Positions 7,913 through 24,347 of a DNA stretch of 64,000 nt are shown here, piece by piece. Both the position numbers and the translations under genes were made by a program. Origin of the DNA: Falsiroseomonas stagni DSM 19981 (GTDB lineage Bacteria > Pseudomonadota > Alphaproteobacteria > Acetobacterales > Acetobacteraceae); contig NZ_FOSQ01000001.1 of NCBI RefSeq assembly GCF_900114315.1, positions 310,001-374,000 on the forward strand, in the 5' to 3' direction. Under the pieces are notes generated by a model. The model ran no database searches, was not told the DNA's origin, and saw only the letters and a program-made list of their open reading frames with translations. The first letter of the stretch is position 1. Every line of letters starts with the position of its first letter.

Positions 7913-9115
7913 TCATGCCCGGGCGAAGCCGAACAGATGCGCGAGGTCCTTGAAGAAGATCCGCACATGCGCCATCGGATCGCGGCGCACGAGTTCCTTG
8001 TTCATGTAGGATTCCCAGGTCAGGCGCTGCACGTCCTTGTCCTGGCAGATCTTCACGAACTTCTCCCGCCGCTTGTCGGAGGAGTACCAGAAGTACTGCA
8101 TGATCCCGAGGATCCAGAAGACGCGGCCATGCGCCTTCATGAAGCGCTTGCGCGCGGTGGCGAGTGCCCGCGAATCCCCGGTCGCGACGAATTCCGCCGC
8201 GGCATCGGCGGCGAGCCGCCCGCACAGCATGGCGTAGTAGATGCCCTCGCCCGATGCCGGCGCGACCACGCCGGCGGCATCGCCGGCCAGCACCACGTCC
8301 CGGCCGTTGTCCCACTTCTTCAGGGGCTTCAGCGGAATGGGCGCGCCTTCGCGGCGGATGGTCTTCAACTGGTCCATGCCCGTCGCCGCGCGCAATTCGC
8401 CGACCGAACCGCGCAGCGAGAAGCCCTTATGCGCGGACCCCGTACCGATGGAGATCTTGTCCCCATGCGGGAAGATCCAGCTGTAGAAATCGGGCGAGTA
8501 GCGGCCGTTGTAGACGACGTCGCAGCGCCTGGCGTCGTACTTGGCGATCTCGTCGCCCTTCGGCGCTTCCACGATCTCGTGGTAGGCGAAGACGCAGGGA
8601 ATCTTCTCCGCGCCCTTCACCGTCTGCTTGCCGACCTGGCTGCGCGCGCCATCGGCGCCGATCACGCAGCGCGTGCGCAGGCGCAGCGGCGCCGTGCCAT
8701 CGGGCGCACCCTTGGGCGTCCAGGTGACGACCGTGACGCCATCGGCGTCATGCTCCACCGCCTCGAAGCTCCCGGTCAGGCGCTCGGCACCCGCTTCCGC
8801 GGCGCGGACGCGCAGGAATTCGTCGAAGACATCGCGGTCCACCATGCCGACGAAGCCGTTCTCCACGGGCATGTCCACCTCCTTGTCGGTGGGGGAGATC
8901 ATGCGCGCGGCGTTGATGCGGGCGACGATCAGGTGGTTCGGGATGTCGAAGTCCCGGATCGCGCGGGGCGGAATGGCACCGCCGCAGGGCTTGATGCGCC
9001 CCGCCTTGTCCAGCAGCGCGACGGTCCGCCCCTGCCGCGCCAGGTCATGCGCGGCGGTGGCGCCCGCGGGGCCACCCCCTACCACCACCACATCGAAGAT
9101 CCCGGCGCTGTTCAT
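7913..9115 (-). CDS. bchP: Geranylgeranyl reductase (bacteriochlorophyll a)
   Basis: 400 residues. The FAD-binding start FDVVVVGGGPAGATAAHDLARQG and the motifs ADGARSQVGKQ and LAGDAAGVVAPASGEGIYYAM mark the BchP/ChlP flavoprotein family. It reduces the geranylgeranyl tail to phytyl at the membrane. Start choice: ATG 9115 has GGAAGG 9 bases upstream; the alternative ATG at 9124 directly abuts that site and would not be read well. It lies 17 bases after the BCD transporter gene, forming ppsR-bchG-transporter-bchP. Confidence 0.96.
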   Translation of the reverse strand: MNSAGIFDVVVVGGGPAGATAAHDLARQGRTVALLDKAGRIKPCGGAIPPRAIRDFDIPNHLIVARINAARMISPTDKEVDMPVENGFVGMVDRDVFDEFLRVRAAEAGAERLTGSFEAVEHDADGVTVVTWTPKGAPDGTAPLRLRTRCVIGADGARSQVGKQTVKGAEKIPCVFAYHEIVEAPKGDEIAKYDARRCDVVYNGRYSPDFYSWIFPHGDKISIGTGSAHKGFSLRGSVGELRAATGMDQLKTIRREGAPIPLKPLKKWDNGRDVVLAGDAAGVVAPASGEGIYYAMLCGRLAADAAAEFVATGDSRALATARKRFMKAHGRVFWILGIMQYFWYSSDKRREKFVKICQDKDVQRLTWESYMNKELVRRDPMAHVRIFFKDLAHLFGFARA

Positions 9116-9132
9116 GGAGGCCATCCTTCCGT

Positions 9133-10476
9133 TCAGTCGCCATTGGCCAGCCGCGCATCGCGGCTGCTGATCGAAGCGTAATCGCGTGACTTTTCCGTTG
9201 CCGGCCGCCCGATCCGGGCAGCGAGCATCGCGGACGCCAGGAACAGCAGGGCATCGGCCACGAAGACGGTGACGTAGCCGCCGCCGGCGCTGCCCGTGAC
9301 CAGCCGGCCCACATCCAGCACCACCGTGCCGGCCAGACCGCCCGCGCCGAAGGCGATCGCCTGCGCCGCGCCGAACATCCCCATCCGCACGCCTTCCCGC
9401 CCATCCCGCCCGCGGGAGACGAGCTGCATCATCGACGCGATGGCCGCCGCGGCGAAGGCGCCATTGGCGACGCCCAGGGCGAAGAAAGCCTCCCGGATCG
9501 GGAAGCCGATGCCCGCCATGCCCGCGCCCGCCAGCGTCGCCAGCAGCGCCGCCGCCGCCAGGCAGCCGCCCACCGCCCAGGCACGCAGTACAGCGATGCG
9601 GCCGCCGGACAGGCTGCCGACGATGGCGATGACGATCATCCCCACCAGCACGCCGCCATGCTGCATCGAGGAAAGCCTGGTGGTCTCCCCGAGCGTCATG
9701 CCGAAGACGGTGCCGGCGAAGGGCTCCAGGATCAGGTCCTGCGCGCTGTAGGCCAGCATGGAGACGAAGACGAAGATGGTGAATTGCCGCGCCTCGGGCT
9801 CCGCCCAGACCTGCTTGAGGGCCACCATGAAGGGTGCCTGCGTCGCACGGTCCGCATCCCGCCGCGCGGGGCTCGGCCCCTCGATCTCCGCCACCGCCAG
9901 CAGCGCCAGCAGGAAGGCGATCACGGAAACGCCCGCCGCCACCGCCACCAGGCGCGGGCCCGAATAGGGGTCCAGCAGCCTGCCGGAAATCGCGGTGGTG
10001 ATGACGAAGCCCGCGATCATCATGATCCACACCAGGCTCGCGGCCGCCGGCCGCCGTGCGGGCGCAACCCGCGCCGCCAGCAGCACCAGCAGCGAAGTTC
10101 CCGCCGCGCCGACGCCGATACCCACCAGCAGGAAGGCCAGCACGGCCAGCGCGATGCCGGGGACCAGCGCCGTGCCCATCCAGGCCGTCGCCACCGCCGC
10201 CAGCACGCCACCCAGCCCCAGCACCGCCATGCCGCCGATGATCCAGGGCGTGCGACGCCCGCCCTGGTCCGACCCATGGCCAAGCCGCGGCCTGAGCATC
10301 TGCACGGCGTAGTGCAGCGCCACCAGCACGCCCGGCAGCGTCGCCGGCAGCGCGTGTTCCACCACCATCACGCGGTTCAGCGCCGCCGTGGTCAGCACGA
10401 CGATGGCGCCAAGCGAAGTCTGCACCAGGCCGAGGCGCAGGATGCCGAGCCAGCCCAGCGGCGGAAGCGCGTTCAC
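9133..10476 (-). CDS. BCD-family (PucC-like) MFS transporter of the bchG-bchP region
   Basis: 447 residues with about 12 hydrophobic segments. LQ/GLVQTSLGAIVVLTTAALNRVMVVEHALP at the N-terminus matches the BCD (bacteriochlorophyll delivery) transporter family, whose other copy here is lhaA at 22878. Position between bchG and bchP is that of ORF428/bch2 in Rhodobacter. Proposed role: handling of (bacterio)chlorophyll or assembly of pigment proteins in the inner membrane. It begins with GTG overlapping the bchG stop (GTGA), so the two are translationally coupled. Confidence 0.92.
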   Translation of the reverse strand: MNALPPLGWLGILRLGLVQTSLGAIVVLTTAALNRVMVVEHALPATLPGVLVALHYAVQMLRPRLGHGSDQGGRRTPWIIGGMAVLGLGGVLAAVATAWMGTALVPGIALAVLAFLLVGIGVGAAGTSLLVLLAARVAPARRPAAASLVWIMMIAGFVITTAISGRLLDPYSGPRLVAVAAGVSVIAFLLALLAVAEIEGPSPARRDADRATQAPFMVALKQVWAEPEARQFTIFVFVSMLAYSAQDLILEPFAGTVFGMTLGETTRLSSMQHGGVLVGMIVIAIVGSLSGGRIAVLRAWAVGGCLAAAALLATLAGAGMAGIGFPIREAFFALGVANGAFAAAAIASMMQLVSRGRDGREGVRMGMFGAAQAIAFGAGGLAGTVVLDVGRLVTGSAGGGYVTVFVADALLFLASAMLAARIGRPATEKSRDYASISSRDARLANGD

Positions 10477-11384
10477 GGCATGCCGCCAGACAGCGCGACC
10501 GCGCTCACCATCATGCCCGACACATACAGCGTGATGCCCGTGCCATTGTACCAGGGCGCCAGGCCGCGCGGGTCCCGCAGCAGCTTGCGCATCAGCAGCC
10601 CCTGCGCCACCAGCACGCCTGCCACCATCGCCGCCTGCAGGGGCGCGCCCCAGGCCAGCAGCAGCGCCGCCACCACCGCCTGCGGCGCCGCCATGAACAG
10701 GCAGGCCACCTTCGCCGCGCGTTCGGCGCCCAGGATCACCGGCAGGGACCGCAGCCCGAAGCGCGTGTCACCCTCGATCGACTTGAAGTCGTTCAGCGTC
10801 ATGATGCCATGCGCGCCCAACCCGTAGAGCACCGCCACCAGCACCACCTTCGGGTCCGGCGCGCTGCCCGCCAGCACCGCGGTCGCGGTGAGCCAGGGCA
10901 GGGTCTCGTAGCTCATCCCGCAGGCCAGATTGCCCCACCAGCCATTCTGCTTCAGGCGCAGCGGCGGCGCGGAGTAGATCCAGGCCATGACCACCGCCAG
11001 CACCGTCGCCGCGAAGCCCCAGGGCCCAAGTGCCGCGCCGACGAGCAGGGAGGCGAAGGTCCAGCCGATCGCGACATACAGCCCGCTCCGCCCCGGCATC
11101 CGGCCCGAGGGAATCGGCCGCTGCGGTTCGTTGATGGCGTCCACATGCCGGTCGAACCAGTCATTCACCGCCTGGCTCATGCCGCAGACCATCGGCCCCG
11201 CCAGCAGGATGCCGAGCGCGATCATCGGATAGACATCAAGGAAGGCGGCGCCGGACGCCACCGCGCCGCAGGCGAAGGCCCACATCGGCGGGAACCACGT
11301 GACCGGCTTCAGCAGTTCCAGCACCGCCGAGGGCTGCAACCGCTGCCCGCCCGCACGCCCCACGATGTCGGTCCCGCTCGGCAT
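10473..11384 (-). CDS. bchG: Bacteriochlorophyll a synthase (geranylgeranyl transferase)
   Basis: 303 residues, UbiA prenyltransferase superfamily. The first aspartate-rich motif is NDWFDRHVDAINEPQRPIPSGR near residues 78-99; the second segment is LNDFKSIEGDTRFGLRSLPV. KPVTWFPPMWAFACGAVASG is the typical BchG N-terminal segment. About eight membrane helices are visible. It esterifies bacteriochlorophyllide a with geranylgeranyl diphosphate. The start is 3 bases after the ppsR stop. Confidence 0.97.
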   Translation of the reverse strand: MPSGTDIVGRAGGQRLQPSAVLELLKPVTWFPPMWAFACGAVASGAAFLDVYPMIALGILLAGPMVCGMSQAVNDWFDRHVDAINEPQRPIPSGRMPGRSGLYVAIGWTFASLLVGAALGPWGFAATVLAVVMAWIYSAPPLRLKQNGWWGNLACGMSYETLPWLTATAVLAGSAPDPKVVLVAVLYGLGAHGIMTLNDFKSIEGDTRFGLRSLPVILGAERAAKVACLFMAAPQAVVAALLLAWGAPLQAAMVAGVLVAQGLLMRKLLRDPRGLAPWYNGTGITLYVSGMMVSAVALSGGMP

Positions 11385-11387
11385 GGG

Positions 11388-12815
11388 TCAGTCCTGCCCC
11401 TCATCCGCCGTCAGGTCGCCGAGGCCATAGCGCCGCAGCTTCACGTAGAGCGACTGCCGCGACAGCCCGAGCATTTCCGCCGCCGATGCGCGGTTGTCGC
11501 CGGTCAGTTCCAGCGCGGCCTCGATGCACAGCCGCTCGATCGCGTCCGTCGCTTCCCGCACCAGATCCTTCAGCGGCACCCGGCCGATGAGTTCCGTCAA
11601 CTGCTCCACGGACCGCGTGGCACCTTCCTGCGCGCGCACCGGCGGCCGCAGCCGCGGCCCGATGTCGCGGATCGCGAAGCCGAAGCAGGGCTGGCCGCCA
11701 TTCATCACGGACACGGCGGAGATCTCGACCTCCGACTGCCCGCCCAATTCGCCCCGCAGCGTGGAGGCGTAAAGGCGGACGGAACCCCGGCTGCGCAGCG
11801 TGGAGAGCAGCACCTCCACCTCCACCCCCTGCCGGCCGAGCCAGCGGTCCAGCGGCTCGCCCCGCGCCTGCTCCTCCGTCGTCACCTGCGCCATGTCGAG
11901 GAAGGCGGCGTTCGCGGTCAGGATGCGGGCGGCGCTGTCGGTGACGACAAAGGCGTCCGGCACCACTTCCACAACCTTCAGCAGCTTGGTCTTGGCTTCC
12001 GGCAGCATCAGCGCCTGGCCGGCATCGCCGATGACGGAGAACCGCACCAGGAACAGCAGCCCGCCTTCCTGCCGGAAGGTCGAGGCGGAGACGAGGACAT
12101 CCTGCGCGCCCTCCGCCAGCCGGGCGCGGACATCATCGGCGCGACCGGCGCTGCGCACGGTGGCGAGCAGCGCCTGAACGGCGGCGCGGTCCTCCGGCGC
12201 GAAGACATCGGACAGGACGCGCCCCGGCATCCGGCGCGCGGTGCGACCGAACAGCCGCTGGGCGGAGGGATTGGCCTCCATGATCCGCTGCGACTCGGCT
12301 TCCAGGATCAGCACCGGGTCCACGGACATCTGGAACAGCAGGCGGTAGCGGGTCTCCGCCTGGCGAAGGCGGGAATAATCCCGCTCCATGGATTGCTGCA
12401 CCTCGACCAGGCGCTGCTGCAGCTGGGAGACGGGGCGAAGATCCCGCCCGAAGACCACGCGACGCCCCTGGCTGCCGACCGGCGCCACGGAGCAGAGGAG
12501 GGGGATCGAGGCACCGCGGGCCGAAAGCTGGTTCACATGGCGCCAGCGCGGCGCCTCGCTCGCCGGCGGCTGCTCCAGCATCGCATCGACCTTGGGGCGG
12601 CTGTCCTTCGCGACCGTGTCGCCCCAGAAGCGACCCAGCCAGCCATCATGCGAATCGAACTCGCGGGCCAGCTCCTCGCTGCTGAAGGCCAGGTCACGAA
12701 TGGCCCCGCTCGCATCAAGCACGAGCGCGATGTCCGCGGCAGCCGCGATCAAGCCCGCGGTTGCATCCGCATCGAGCTGTCCGAGCGACGTCCTTGGGGC
12801 ATTGAACGATTTCAC
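11388..12815 (-). CDS. ppsR: PpsR/CrtJ transcriptional repressor of photosynthesis genes
   Basis: 475 residues: N-terminal PAS-like region, a glutamine-rich helix (QLQQRLVEVQQSMERDYSRLRQAE), two further PAS regions (one with ILEAESQRIMEANPSAQRLFG) and a C-terminal FIS-type helix-turn-helix (ELTGDNRASAAEMLGLSRQSLYVKLRRYGLGDL). A cysteine sits just before that helix in RLCIEAAL, comparable in place to the redox-active HTH cysteine of CrtJ/PpsR. The family binds TGT-N12-ACA palindromes under oxygen; such sites occur at five places in this window. It heads the bchG operon and lies downstream of the AerR/PpaA-like gene. Confidence 0.95.
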   Translation of the reverse strand: MKSFNAPRTSLGQLDADATAGLIAAAADIALVLDASGAIRDLAFSSEELAREFDSHDGWLGRFWGDTVAKDSRPKVDAMLEQPPASEAPRWRHVNQLSARGASIPLLCSVAPVGSQGRRVVFGRDLRPVSQLQQRLVEVQQSMERDYSRLRQAETRYRLLFQMSVDPVLILEAESQRIMEANPSAQRLFGRTARRMPGRVLSDVFAPEDRAAVQALLATVRSAGRADDVRARLAEGAQDVLVSASTFRQEGGLLFLVRFSVIGDAGQALMLPEAKTKLLKVVEVVPDAFVVTDSAARILTANAAFLDMAQVTTEEQARGEPLDRWLGRQGVEVEVLLSTLRSRGSVRLYASTLRGELGGQSEVEISAVSVMNGGQPCFGFAIRDIGPRLRPPVRAQEGATRSVEQLTELIGRVPLKDLVREATDAIERLCIEAALELTGDNRASAAEMLGLSRQSLYVKLRRYGLGDLTADEGQD

Positions 12816-12919
12816 GAGCCATCCCGTCCTTCATCCCAGGGGCCCCCCTTCTCAACCCACCCCTCATGATCGTCAACATACTGATTCAATGTGTAAAATC
12901 CGACTGGCCTTCCGGCCGG

Positions 12920-13882
12920 TCAGGCTTCCCGCATCAGCAGCGCCAGCAGCGTCTCGGCCTTGAGAGCTGCCTGCTGCCCGTCCGGAGCGGTGGCATCGGC
13001 GCCAACCAGCGCTGCCAACTCCGGTCGGTCGATGAATACCCGTCCGCCGACGAGCACCCCGATCTGCGGATTCCGCGAGGCCCTGCGGACCTCCCGGATC
13101 GTCGTTGCCAGAACCTCCAGCCTGTCCTCGCAGGCCAGCGAAAGGCCGACGGCGGCGAACCATTGCCGCCGCACCATCGCGGCCAGTTCCTTGGTCGTGG
13201 TGCCGCTGCCGGAACTGACGTCCCAGCCCTGGCGACGGAAGAATTCGCCCACCATCAGCAGGCCGAAGCTGTGCTGTTCGCCGGGCACGGGCGCCAGCAG
13301 GATGCGGCGATCGACATCGGCGCGCCCGATGCGGGGCTGGAAGGCGGGGCTGTTCTCCAGCACCACCTGCTGCAGGCAGCAGAGGCCGACCGTCACGGCC
13401 GTGAAGTCGCAGCGATCCTGTTCCCACAATTCGCCAAGCCGCCGGGCGACGGGGGCAAGAAGCTGCAGGTACACCATCTCCAGCGGCATGCCGCGGGCAC
13501 GAAGGCCGCTGATGTAGTCAAGCGCCCCGGACAGATCCCCGGTCATCGCCAGGCCGGCGACCACGGAGACATCCTCGGGCTGCGGAAACGCCCCGCCTGG
13601 CGTCTCGATATAGGCGGGGGAGTTCGCTTCCCGCCGGGCAAGCACGAGACGGGGGATGACCTCCGTCTCCAGCGTCCGGGCGAGCAGCGCGACGCGCCGC
13701 CTCTCGCCGCCCGGGGGCTTGGCCTGCCGCGGCGGCGCGCGCGGATTGGCCTGCGGGGATTGTCGATCGCCATCGCCGGCCTGGTCACGCGACAGGCCCG
13801 GGGCGCCGCTGGCACCCCCCTCCTTGGCCTGTGTGCTGACCTCACTCATGGCGTTTCCCGTGGTCGTGGGCTTCGGCGACAT
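12920..13882 (-). CDS. ppaA: AerR/PpaA-like cobalamin-binding antirepressor
   Basis: 320 residues. The first ~65 are low-complexity and charged or proline-rich. Then come a helical region and a B12-binding Rossmann-like domain (RRILLAPVPGEQHSFGLLMVGEFFRRQGW) in which E202-x-H204-x-x-G207 replaces the classical D-x-H-x-x-G, keeping the cobalt-ligand histidine. Family knowledge: AerR/PpaA binds cobalamin, senses light and modulates CrtJ/PpsR. Start choice: ATG 13882 has GGGAG 7 bases upstream; ATG 13849 is an alternative. It lies upstream of ppsR and divergent from bchF, and the boxes at 13926-13959 could also affect it. Confidence 0.85.
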   Translation of the reverse strand: MSPKPTTTGNAMSEVSTQAKEGGASGAPGLSRDQAGDGDRQSPQANPRAPPRQAKPPGGERRRVALLARTLETEVIPRLVLARREANSPAYIETPGGAFPQPEDVSVVAGLAMTGDLSGALDYISGLRARGMPLEMVYLQLLAPVARRLGELWEQDRCDFTAVTVGLCCLQQVVLENSPAFQPRIGRADVDRRILLAPVPGEQHSFGLLMVGEFFRRQGWDVSSGSGTTTKELAAMVRRQWFAAVGLSLACEDRLEVLATTIREVRRASRNPQIGVLVGGRVFIDRPELAALVGADATAPDGQQAALKAETLLALLMREA

Positions 13883-13925
13883 CGCCCTGCTCCCGTGATG
13901 ACACTTCAACCGCACCGGCCCTTCC

Positions 13926-13959
13926 TGTCAATCGCGATTTACGTCAATCACGCTTGACA
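13926..13959. promoter_or_regulatory. Two adjoining PpsR-like boxes, bchF / ppaA divergent promoter
   Basis: TGTCAATCGCGATTTACG (13926-13943) and CGTCAATCACGCTTGACA (13942-13959) each match TGT-N12-ACA with one mismatch and share two bases. The right half of the second contains TTGACA (13954-13959), usable as a -35 element for the rightward bchF operon, so PpsR binding would occlude the polymerase. The site lies ~190 bases upstream of bchF and 44 bases upstream of the leftward ppaA start. Confidence 0.65.
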
Positions 13960-14148
13960 CTACGAGGTCCGGGCTTCTAGCCTCCCTGAACAAGGACGAG
14001 TGGGAGAGAAAGAAATGCGCGGTTCCAGGCCTTCGGGGCCAGTTTGCGCAGGCTTTCTCGGCAGTTTCTCCCTTCGTCGGCCGTCGTGCAGGGGCAGCGG
14101 CAGCCTCGTGCGGCCAACGGACCGCCTTTGACGGAGGGTTGTCAAGCA

Positions 14149-16025
<1,877 letters not shown>

Positions 16026-16029
16026 CGCC

Positions 16030-17640
16030 ATGCAGCTCGCCGTCTGGACCTATGAAGGCCCGCCCCATATCGGGGCGATGCGCATCGCCACCGCGATGGA
16101 GGGCGTGCACTACGTGCTGCACGCGCCGCAGGGCGATACCTACGCCGACCTGCTGTTCACGATGATCGAGCGCCGTTCGAAGCGCCCGCCCGTCACCTAC
16201 ACCACCTTCCAGGCGCAGGACCTCGGCGGCGATACCGCGAACCTGTTCCGCCAGGCCGTTCTCGATGCCTATGAACGCTTCCGCCCGCAGGCGCTGCTGG
16301 TCGGCTCCAGCTGCACGGCGGAGCTGATCCAGGATGATCCGGGTGGCCTGGCCAAGACGCTCGGCCTGCCGATTCCCGTCGTGCCCCTCGAACTCCCCGC
16401 CTATCAGCGGAAGGAGAATTGGGGTGCCTCCGAGACCTTCTATCAGCTCGTCCGCGCCTGCGCGGGGCCGCATGTGCCGGCGCCCGGCACCCGACGTGCA
16501 CGTGGCAGCGCACCTCGCTGCAACATCCTCGGCCCGACCGCGCTCGGCTTCCGCCACCGCGACGATGTGCCGGAAGTGGAGCGCCTGCTGGAGACGCTCG
16601 GCATCGAGGTCAATGTCATCGCGCCGATGGGCGCGACACCGGCGGACCTCGCGCGGCTCGGCGATGCCGATTTCAACGTCGTGCTCTATCCCGAAGTGGC
16701 GGGGCAGGCGGCGTCCTGGCTCAAGCGCAGCTTCGGCCAGAACTTCACGACGATCGTGCCGATCGGTGTCGGCGCAACGAAGGATTTCGTGGCGGAGGTC
16801 GCGCAGCTCGCCGGCGTGCCCGCCGCCACCGCCAACGGCACGCTGCGGCTGCCCTGGTATTCGCGCTCGGTGGACAGCACCTACCTCACCAACAAGCGCG
16901 TCTTCATCTTCGGCGATGCCACCCACGCCATCGCCGCCGCCCGAGTCGCGAGCCAGGAACTCGGCTTCCAGGTCGTCGGCCTCGGCAGCTATTCCCGCGA
17001 ATTCGGCCGGGAGATCCGCGCCGCCGCCGCCACCCATGGCGTCGAGCCGCTGATCACCGACGATTACCTGGAGGTCGAGCAGCAGATCGCGACGCTGCAG
17101 CCCGAACTGGTGCTGGGCACGCAGATGGAACGCCATGTGGCCAAGCGCCTCGGCATTCCCTGCGCGGTCATCTCCGCACCCGTCCATGTGCAGGATTTCC
17201 CCGCCCGGCATTCGCCGCAGATGGGGATCGAGGGTGCGAACGTGCTGTTCGACACCTGGGTCCACCCCCTGATGATGGGGCTGGAGGAACATCTCCTCGG
17301 CATGTTCCGGGAAGATTTCGAGTTCAACGACGGCGCGCAGCCTTCCCACTTGGGACATGGTGCGCCGTCACAGCTGGGCAAGGAGGCCGCGCCCGCCGCG
17401 CAGCCCCTGCCCGCGCCCGCGGCAGTGACTCCCCACGCTGCCGCGGGCGACCCCTCTGCTGCCGTCATCGGCACGCTGGTGGTCGCCTGGGGTGCCGATG
17501 CCGAGAAGGAGTTGAAGAAGATTCCCTTCTTCGTCCGCGGCAAGGCGCGTCGCAACACCGAACGGTTCGCGCAGGAACGCGGGATCGGGACCATCACGCT
17601 CGAGACGCTCTACGATGCCAAGGCGCATTACTCGAGGTGA
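16030..17640 (+). CDS. bchB: Light-independent protochlorophyllide reductase subunit B
   Basis: 536 residues. Asp36 ([12 protein letters not shown]) is at the position of the unusual aspartate ligand of the NB cluster in Bch[35 protein letters not shown] and the C-terminal helical domain ([21 protein letters not shown]...) are typical. A low-complexity Ala/Pro-rich linker (about residues 440-485) connects the domains. It is the partner of BchN and the electron acceptor from BchL. bchH begins 27 bases later. Confidence 0.97.
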   Translation: MQLAVWTYEGPPHIGAMRIATAMEGVHYVLHAPQGDTYADLLFTMIERRSKRPPVTYTTFQAQDLGGDTANLFRQAVLDAYERFRPQALLVGSSCTAELIQDDPGGLAKTLGLPIPVVPLELPAYQRKENWGASETFYQLVRACAGPHVPAPGTRRARGSAPRCNILGPTALGFRHRDDVPEVERLLETLGIEVNVIAPMGATPADLARLGDADFNVVLYPEVAGQAASWLKRSFGQNFTTIVPIGVGATKDFVAEVAQLAGVPAATANGTLRLPWYSRSVDSTYLTNKRVFIFGDATHAIAAARVASQELGFQVVGLGSYSREFGREIRAAAATHGVEPLITDDYLEVEQQIATLQPELVLGTQMERHVAKRLGIPCAVISAPVHVQDFPARHSPQMGIEGANVLFDTWVHPLMMGLEEHLLGMFREDFEFNDGAQPSHLGHGAPSQLGKEAAPAAQPLPAPAAVTPHAAAGDPSAAVIGTLVVAWGADAEKELKKIPFFVRGKARRNTERFAQERGIGTITLETLYDAKAHYSR

Positions 17641-17667
17641 CACTTCGTCATACACGCAGGGGGCACC

Positions 17668-22877
<5,210 letters not shown>

Positions 22878-22881
<4 letters not shown>

Positions 22882-24317
22882 GCACCCAGCCCGGCCGCAT
22901 CATCCGTCTCTGGCAGGGCGTGGGGCCGCATCTGCTGCCCTTCGCCAGCGCCACCTCCGAACGGCTGCCGATGTCGCGCCTGCTGCGCCTGTCGCTGTTC
23001 CAGATTTCCTGCGGCATGGCGGCCATCCTGCTCGTCGGCACGCTGAACCGCGTGATGATCGTGGAGCTGAAGGTGCCGGCCTGGCTGGTGGCCAGCATGG
23101 TCGCCCTGCCGCTGGTCTTCGCGCCGCTGCGCGCACTGATCGGCTTCCGATCCGACAACTACAAATCCGTGCTCGGCTGGAAGCGCGTGCCCTATCTGTG
23201 GCTCGGCACGACCATCCAGTTCGGCGGGCTCGCCATGATGCCCTTCGCGCTTCTGGTGCTGTCCGGCGATACCTGGGCTGATCCCTGGGCCGGGCAACTT
23301 GCCGCCGCGATCGCCTTCCTGATGACGGGCGCTGGCATGCACATGGTGCAGACCGTGGGCCTCGCGCTGGCGACCGATTTGTCCCCGCGCGACCAGCAGC
23401 CCAATGTCGTCGCCATGCTCTCCGCCATGCAGTTGTTCGGCATGGTGCTCGCGGGGCTGATCTTCGGCGCGCTGCTCGCCGATTTCTCGCAGCTTCGACT
23501 GATCCAGGTAGTGCAGGGCGCCGCCGCGCTGACGCTGATCCTGAACTTCATCGCCGCCTGGCAGCAGGAAGCGCGCGACCCGACGCGCACGGCGAAGACC
23601 GATGCGGAGGAGCCGGGCTTCCTGGAAAGCTTCCGCATGCTGCGCCAGACTGGCCCCTGGAACCGGCGCCTGCTGGGCGCAGGCCTCGGCACGGCTGGCT
23701 TCGCCATGCAGGATGTGCTGCTGGAACCCTATGGCGGCCAGATCCTCGGGCTGAGCGTCGGTGGTACCACGGCGCTGTCCGCGGGCCTCGCGGCCGCCGC
23801 GGTCTGCGGCTTCCTGCGCGCGGCGCGGCGGCTCAGCCAGGGCACGGATGCGCATATGGTCGCGGCGCATGGCGGCCTGTTCGGCATCGCCGGCTTCAGC
23901 CTCATCGTCCTGGCCGCACCGTTCGGGACGACGCTCCTCTTCGCGATGGGCGTGGGCCTGATCGGCTTCGGCGCCGGCCTGTTCGGCCATGCCACACTGA
24001 CGGCCTGCATGGCCGCGGCGCCGCCGGAACAGACGGGCCTCGCCCTCGGCGTCTGGGGCGCAGTGCAGGCCACCGCGGCGGGCTGCGCCATGGCCTTCGG
24101 CGGCGGGCTTCGCGATGCCGTCTCTGCGCTGGCGGAATCCGGCGCGCTCGGCGACGGCCTCACCGGCCCCGCCACTGGCTATCTCGGCGTTTATCTCATC
24201 GAGATTGCGCTGCTGTTCGTCACTCTCGCCGTCGTCGGTCCCCTGGTGCGCAGACAGCGCCAGGTGCCGGCGCGGCCCGTCACCGGGACCGGCCTCGCCG
24301 GCCCCGCGCCTGTGTAA
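22878..24317 (+). CDS. lhaA: LhaA, BCD-family light-harvesting 1 assembly protein
   Basis: 479 residues with 12 predicted membrane segments. LFQISCGMAAILLVGTLNRVMIVELKVPAWLVA and FRSDNYKSVLGWKRVPYLWLGT are characteristic of the PucC/LhaA group. Position between bchM and puhA is the conserved one for lhaA. The known homologue in Rhodobacter is needed for LH1 assembly in the membrane. The start overlaps the bchM stop (ATGA). Confidence 0.95.
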
Positions 24318-24347
24318 CCCGTCAGGATCCAAGGAAGCGGAGGCCGC

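Noticed and set aside
9116-9124. ATG at 9124 as the bchP start
   Set aside because: It directly abuts the GGAAGG ribosome site; ATG 9115 has proper spacing.
10809-12869. Long open frame (686 codons) on the + strand opposite ppsR and bchG
   Set aside because: Antisense shadow of a strongly conserved coding strand in high-GC DNA; the product is His/Arg/Gln-rich with no family features.
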